IMG/VR virus record: IMGVR_UViG_3300027844_000463
Location: 1 to 41,755 of that record
Origin: a virus
Reading direction: 5' to 3' (one strand)
Length of the DNA: 41,755 nucleotides
Below the pieces are notes generated by a model. The model made no database searches, was not told the DNA's origin, and saw only the letters and a list, made by a program, of their open reading frames with translations. Positions 38,824-41,755 of this stretch are shown here, one piece after another; the stretch's first letter is position 1; each line of letters begins with the position of its first letter. The position numbers and the translations under genes are program-made.

Positions 38824-39096
38824 GACAAGGCAACGACTTTCGAAACGATGACGCTCACAGTAACCGCGCTGATGGTCATGGGCCTGGACGATATCGGTCG
38901 CGTTCCTGATGTCGCCCGGCGGCGCGATGGTAGTAAGGTCATTTGCACTGGCGAGCGGAGCGATCTGCTCTATATCGTGCAAGAACTGAACGATCGGGCC
39001 ACTGAGGGTGACGGCGGATACGGTGAAACGGCAAGGGATAAAGCGGTCTGCCGACGGGCCGTTAAGGCGGCGGCGCGGCAGGGCTTCCACCTCTAA
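38821..39096 (+). CDS. Hypothetical early protein, leaderless start
   Basis: 91 residues (MDKATTFETMTLTVTALMVM, DGSKVICTGERSDLLYIVQE). Single gene between two promoters. Its stop is followed by an inverted repeat ATTTCAA/TTGAAAT (39096-39114) just before P9. Function unknown. Confidence 0.62.
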   Translation: MDKATTFETMTLTVTALMVMGLDDIGRVPDVARRRDGSKVICTGERSDLLYIVQELNDRATEGDGGYGETARDKAVCRRAVKAAARQGFHL

Positions 39097-39119
39097 TTTC
39101 AACGCGCTTGAAATAGTTC

Positions 39120-39158
39120 TTGACACCGGCGAAGTTTGATATTATCATTCTGGACATG
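39120..39158 (+). promoter_or_regulatory. Early promoter P9, leaderless
   Basis: TTGACA, 17-base spacer, TATCAT (39143-39148), palindrome TTGATATTATCAT (39136-39148), ATG seven bases after the -10. Confidence 0.85.
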
Positions 39159-39845
39159 GAGATGACGACGGCAACCGCGAAGCAGGAGGCGACCATGACA
39201 ACGAAGAAAATCACGAAGGCGACACTGAAATCCTTTGTCAAGCGTAACCGCGAGAATCTGAGGATTCTGGTGTCGAGTCGATTCGATAGCATGACGGACG
39301 GGGTTCGCGCCACTGGCGATTCGACGTTCGAGGATGTCACGCCAACGTCATACGATGTCGAGGGAACGACACTCGGGATCGAAGGGCTCTGGCTGGTCGG
39401 CGGTTCGCGGAATTACTTCTCGGCCTTCGAGGGCGACACGCACACCGGCATCCGGGTTTCTAACTGCTGCGGCTCCGTCACGGTCGCGATTCGGAAGTCT
39501 GGCGGCGCGGAACTGGAAATTCAACCGGAGCATGTCGCGCCGGATGTCCCGGCGGGAGTTCAGCCGGAGCCCGACAGCCAAGTGTGCGCGAGGGTTGGAG
39601 GGTTAGAATTCACTCGGCGCGAGCTTTCCGACTTGTTCGACACCGTCGCGCCACAGACGAACTGGAAGCAGCGCATCGACACGACGGTGACACGGGATCT
39701 GTCGGATAGTCGGCTGGTTGGTCTTCGGGAAGCGATCATCTTCTACACGGGTTCGGTCCCCACTATTTCGCTGAGCTTCAGGGACGACGGGACGACGGCG
39801 TATCGGGTGCAAGCTGACGGCTACTATCAGGCGATCGGCGCCTGA
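39156..39845 (+). CDS. Hypothetical early protein with dual in-frame starts
   Basis: 229 residues from the leaderless ATG; an inner ATG at 39195 with AGGAGG five bases upstream gives 216. The leader peptide MEMTTATAKQEAT is of the shared type. The first half contains SRFDSMTDGVRATGDSTFED and a beta-rich part ending in SNCCGSVTVAI; after a Pro/Glu linker the second half is alpha/beta. I do not recognise a named family. Confidence 0.65.
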   Translation: MEMTTATAKQEATMTTKKITKATLKSFVKRNRENLRILVSSRFDSMTDGVRATGDSTFEDVTPTSYDVEGTTLGIEGLWLVGGSRNYFSAFEGDTHTGIRVSNCCGSVTVAIRKSGGAELEIQPEHVAPDVPAGVQPEPDSQVCARVGGLEFTRRELSDLFDTVAPQTNWKQRIDTTVTRDLSDSRLVGLREAIIFYTGSVPTISLSFRDDGTTAYRVQADGYYQAIGA

Positions 39846-39854
39846 AAATAACCC

Positions 39855-39891
39855 TTGACATCCACGCAGATTTTGGTAATATCAAATCATG
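39855..39891 (+). promoter_or_regulatory. Early promoter P10, leaderless
   Basis: TTGACA, 16-base spacer, TAATAT (39877-39882), palindrome TTGGTAATATCAA (39873-39885), as in P2. The ATG lies six bases after the -10. Confidence 0.82.
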
Positions 39892-40221
39892 AATAAGACG
39901 ACGACAGAACAGCACGACGATTTCCGCGATGTCCCGCATGTCGCGAGTGTCATCCTTCATCAACTCGGCGGTCGGCGCTTCCGGAGGATGACCGGCGCGA
40001 AAACCTTCGTCGGGCAACAGAATGACGACGGGACCGGCTGGCTGCGCTTCCGGCTCCCGAAGCCACGGTGCATCATTCAGGTCACGCTTACGGCCATGGA
40101 TACCTACATCGTGAGGAGGCTGGCGCTGAACGGACAGGAACGGAAGGTCTGCGAAGATGTCTACGCGGACAATCTCGAAGCGGTTTTCACCGGCATGACC
40201 GGACTTTACACGAGGCTTTAA
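39889..40221 (+). CDS. Hypothetical early protein, leaderless start
   Basis: 110 residues. LGGRRFRRMTGAKTFVG and FTGMTGLYTRL at the end match a small family I have seen in phages and integrative elements, of unknown function. Shares an operon with the DUF1257-like and DUF2997-like genes. Confidence 0.65.
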   Translation: MNKTTTEQHDDFRDVPHVASVILHQLGGRRFRRMTGAKTFVGQQNDDGTGWLRFRLPKPRCIIQVTLTAMDTYIVRRLALNGQERKVCEDVYADNLEAVFTGMTGLYTRL

Positions 40222-40223
40222 CC

Positions 40224-40676
40224 ATGTCACACGTAGCAGCGGTATCACTCTACGTCACGGACCTCGATGCGCTCGAAGCGGTCGCGGACCGTCTCGGCTT
40301 CAAACTGATGCGCGGCCAGAAAACTTGGGCGTGGTATGGCCGGGCGGTCGGTGAGAGCGAAGCGGCGGCACAGGGCCACTCGGCGAAGGACTTCGGCAAG
40401 GGCGTTCACGCGCTTCGACTGAAGGATCACGGTCCCGGCGATTACGAGATCGGACTGGTGGCCCGGCTGGACGGCAAGCCGGGGTTCGAACTGCTCCACG
40501 ACTCATGGGGTATGCACGGGCGGAAGCTGACGGCTGCCGCTGGTGCCGGGCTCGGGACGCTCAAACGCGAACTGGCGGCGGAGGTATCCACGCGGATCTT
40601 GCAGCGACAGGGCTATCGAGTCTCACGGATTATTCAGCCGGACGGCGGCATCAAACTTCGAGGTGCACGAGCATGA
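40224..40676 (+). CDS. DUF1257 (Ycf35)-like protein
   Basis: 150 residues. It starts MSHVAAVSLYVTDLDALEAV, then DRLGFKL, a GHSAKDFGKGVHALRL block, GDYEIGLVARLDGKPGFELL, and an end rich in helices with YRVSRIIQPDGGIKLRG. This is the layout of DUF1257/Ycf35: MSHxS..., L...L..LG, GDYE and a final basic strand. In bacteria and plastids such proteins accompany Ycf46-type AAA+ ATPases, and one is encoded about 2.5 kb upstream here. CGAGG lies eight bases before the ATG. Function unknown. Confidence 0.68.
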   Translation: MSHVAAVSLYVTDLDALEAVADRLGFKLMRGQKTWAWYGRAVGESEAAAQGHSAKDFGKGVHALRLKDHGPGDYEIGLVARLDGKPGFELLHDSWGMHGRKLTAAAGAGLGTLKRELAAEVSTRILQRQGYRVSRIIQPDGGIKLRGARA

Positions 40677-40858
40677 AGGAAATCACCGTCAACATTTCGG
40701 AAGCTGGCGATGTGGAGGTATCCACGAAGGGGTTCGCTGGCAAAGCCTGTCAGGACGCCACGAAGCAGCTAGAGGCGGCGCTAGGCGCCACGACAGCGGA
40801 CACGCCGACTGCTGAGATGATGAAGCGCAACACGGCTCACCTGAGGGCAGGACAGTGA
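40673..40858 (+). CDS. DUF2997-like small protein
   Basis: 61 residues: KEITVNISEAGDVEVSTKGF, AGKACQDATKQLEAALG, then a polar end. This follows the DUF2997 pattern (strand, D-G-x-V, GF.G..C..AT..LE..LG). ATGA overlap with the DUF1257-like gene. Such proteins occur beside DUF1257 and AAA+ genes. The conserved Cys may be important. Function unknown. Confidence 0.7.
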   Translation: MKEITVNISEAGDVEVSTKGFAGKACQDATKQLEAALGATTADTPTAEMMKRNTAHLRAGQ

Positions 40859-41115
40859 CCCACGATGTCATCATCTCGCCCACCGGTGAGATCAGCTTCA
40901 TTTATGCCGATGGGCTGGCGGCGCTGGTGGATGCGGGAGAAGGGACGATCACCCGGGCGAGCCACGTCGAACCGGCTTCGGCGTATGGGCTGTCTGGCAC
41001 CGGATGGGTGGCCGATATGGCGCCAAGCGCGGGGCCGCTGCTAGGGCCGTTCGAGACACGCGGGGAAGCGCTCACCGCTGAGGTCGCATGGCTTCAAGAG
41101 AATCGGGGGCTCTGA
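40855..41115 (+). CDS. Hypothetical protein following DUF2997-like gene
   Basis: 86 residues (IISPTGEISFIYADGLAALV, SHVEP, GWVADM, LLGPFETRGEALTAEVAWLQ). The last segment matches small phage/plasmid proteins of unknown function. GTGA overlap with the DUF2997-like gene. Likely in the same functional operon. Confidence 0.62.
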   Translation: MTHDVIISPTGEISFIYADGLAALVDAGEGTITRASHVEPASAYGLSGTGWVADMAPSAGPLLGPFETRGEALTAEVAWLQENRGL

Positions 41116-41507
41116 TGGCAACAGGTCAAAAACTGTCACCTTCCGCGTTGCGGGAGAGGCGATTGCGCCGGGAACGGTTTGCCACGCTCTCCGCAGACAA
41201 CCGGAGGCTGGTCACGGAAAGCGATGGTTGGCGGGAGAAACACGCAGTCGCTGTTCGATCGCTCACGGAGGTCGCGAAGGAAGCGAGTGAGGGCCAGATG
41301 GAAATCTTACGGCTCCGGGCCTTGCTTGGCACAGCCGGGGATGCGATACGGATCGGGTTGCGGAAGGACTTCGCGGCGCTCGTATCGGATGGGCTGGCGG
41401 CGCGGACTGCGGAGCAGCACGGCGATTTCCCTTGGTGCGATGACTGCAAGAGTTACCATCACTCGGATAATCCAACCTGCGTCACTTGGCACCCGCTGAA
41501 AAAATAG
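41115..41507 (+). CDS. Coiled-coil protein with C-terminal Cys/His motif
   Basis: 130 residues. The N-terminal two thirds are helical and charged (RERRLRRERFATLSADNRRL, heptad-like to about residue 75). The end has WCDDCKSYHHSDNPTCVTWH, a possible zinc site. TGATG overlap with the previous gene; TAG stop in the AT-rich block of P11. Function unknown. Confidence 0.6.
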   Translation: MATGQKLSPSALRERRLRRERFATLSADNRRLVTESDGWREKHAVAVRSLTEVAKEASEGQMEILRLRALLGTAGDAIRIGLRKDFAALVSDGLAARTAEQHGDFPWCDDCKSYHHSDNPTCVTWHPLKK

Positions 41508-41510
41508 TTC

Positions 41511-41541
41511 TTGACACCGGCTGTCAATTTGATACCATCAA
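41511..41541 (+). promoter_or_regulatory. Early promoter P11 with variant palindrome, leadered
   Basis: TTGACA with TACCAT (41533-41538) at 16 bases; palindrome TTGATACCATCAA (41529-41541). A hairpin GCGGC/GCCGC (41551-41566) lies in the leader before GAGG and the ATG at 41575. Confidence 0.7.
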
Positions 41542-41574
41542 TAAATCGATGCGGCAATCACGCCGCGAGGGCTA

Positions 41575-41755
41575 ATGAAGATGACGACGACAAACGCAGC
41601 GGAGCAGGGGAACCTTATCGCGACCAAAACGATTTGCCTGTGTTTGGAGCGCGGGAAGTTCGGGAACAGCAAAAAGGCGGGGCTGAGCGCGGTCACGGTG
41701 CGAGCGGACAAGACTCGGCTTCGGATGTCGAAGCAGTTGATTGATTCGCCGGAGC
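41575..41755 (+). CDS. Partial early protein, cut by window end
   Basis: 60 codons visible, no stop before the edge. Begins MKMTTTNAAEQGNLIATKTI, showing the Thr-rich start seen in the dual-start genes, then LERGKFGNSKKAGLSAVTVR and DKTRLRMSKQLIDSPE. GAGG lies four bases before the ATG. I cannot assign a family from this fragment. Confidence 0.6.
   Translation, partial: MKMTTTNAAEQGNLIATKTICLCLERGKFGNSKKAGLSAVTVRADKTRLRMSKQLIDSPE

Noticed and set aside
29672-41541. Regularly recurring repeats resembling a dispersed CRISPR or iterated origin
   Set aside because: Copies are hundreds to thousands of bases apart, each directly before a gene with -35 and -10 spacing, so they are promoters.
41511-41744. 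77-residue open frame starting at the -35 TTG of P11
   Set aside because: Reads through the promoter in another frame than the Shine-Dalgarno-led gene at 41575; composition is unconvincing.
1-41755. Integrase, attachment site, tRNA genes, insertion sequences
   Set aside because: Looked for on both strands by motif; none could be supported, so lifestyle (temperate or lytic) stays open.

Overview
The window looks like roughly the left three quarters of a tailed double-stranded DNA phage genome (siphovirus type, HK97-like head, long flexible tail). Every supported gene lies on the + strand and genes are packed with ATGA, GTGA and TGATG overlaps. Base composition is fairly GC-rich. I see no integrase, tRNA, rRNA, insertion sequence or CRISPR array. 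The host cannot be named from the sequence. Promoters are sigma70-like, Shine-Dalgarno sequences are GGAGG-like, and several early genes appear to have leaderless transcripts. The right edge cuts a gene, so the genome continues.

Layout. Bases 1-1.9 kb hold an HNH endonuclease, the small terminase and small genes. Between small and large terminase (1.5-6.5 kb) lies an island of nine genes: a small protein of unknown function, a ParB-like protein, a zinc-ribbon protein, an unknown protein, a GT-A glycosyltransferase-like protein, a probable Fe(II)/2-oxoglutarate oxygenase, a SAM methyltransferase, and an IbrA-like PAPS-reductase-family protein next to an IbrB-like ParB protein. At 6.5-20 kb are the large terminase, a small membrane protein, portal, S49 head protease, major capsid protein, decoration proteins (beta-helix and LamG type), connector proteins, tail terminator, two tail-tube-like proteins, and a tail chaperone pair joined by a -1 frameshift. 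At 20.4-29.7 kb are a gp10-like neck protein, the tape measure, distal tail and fibre proteins, and a lysis cassette.

The early region (29.7-41.8 kb) carries many small genes driven by eleven copies of one promoter. Each has TTGAC(A/T), a 16-17 bp spacer and a 13-bp palindrome of the form TTGRTA-N-TATCAW over the -10 box. In nine copies the start codon sits 6-7 bases after the -10, so the mRNA should begin at the AUG. Recognisable products are an ATP-dependent DNA ligase with a SWIM-like zinc motif, a second SWIM protein, a winged-helix regulator, a CxxCxxCC protein, a Cys-His-Asp protein, and an AAA+ ATPase with its Walker B-like segment before Walker A. DUF1257-like and DUF2997-like genes follow, which suggests a phage version of the Ycf46/Ycf35/DUF2997 gene set.

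Strongest candidates for undescribed biology are (1) the promoter/operator cassettes with leaderless, dual in-frame starts; (2) the rearranged AAA+ ATPase with its DUF1257/DUF2997 partners; (3) the modification island inside the terminase operon; and (4) a small beta domain inserted into three successive virion proteins. Functional names come from remembered family motifs, not from database searches.
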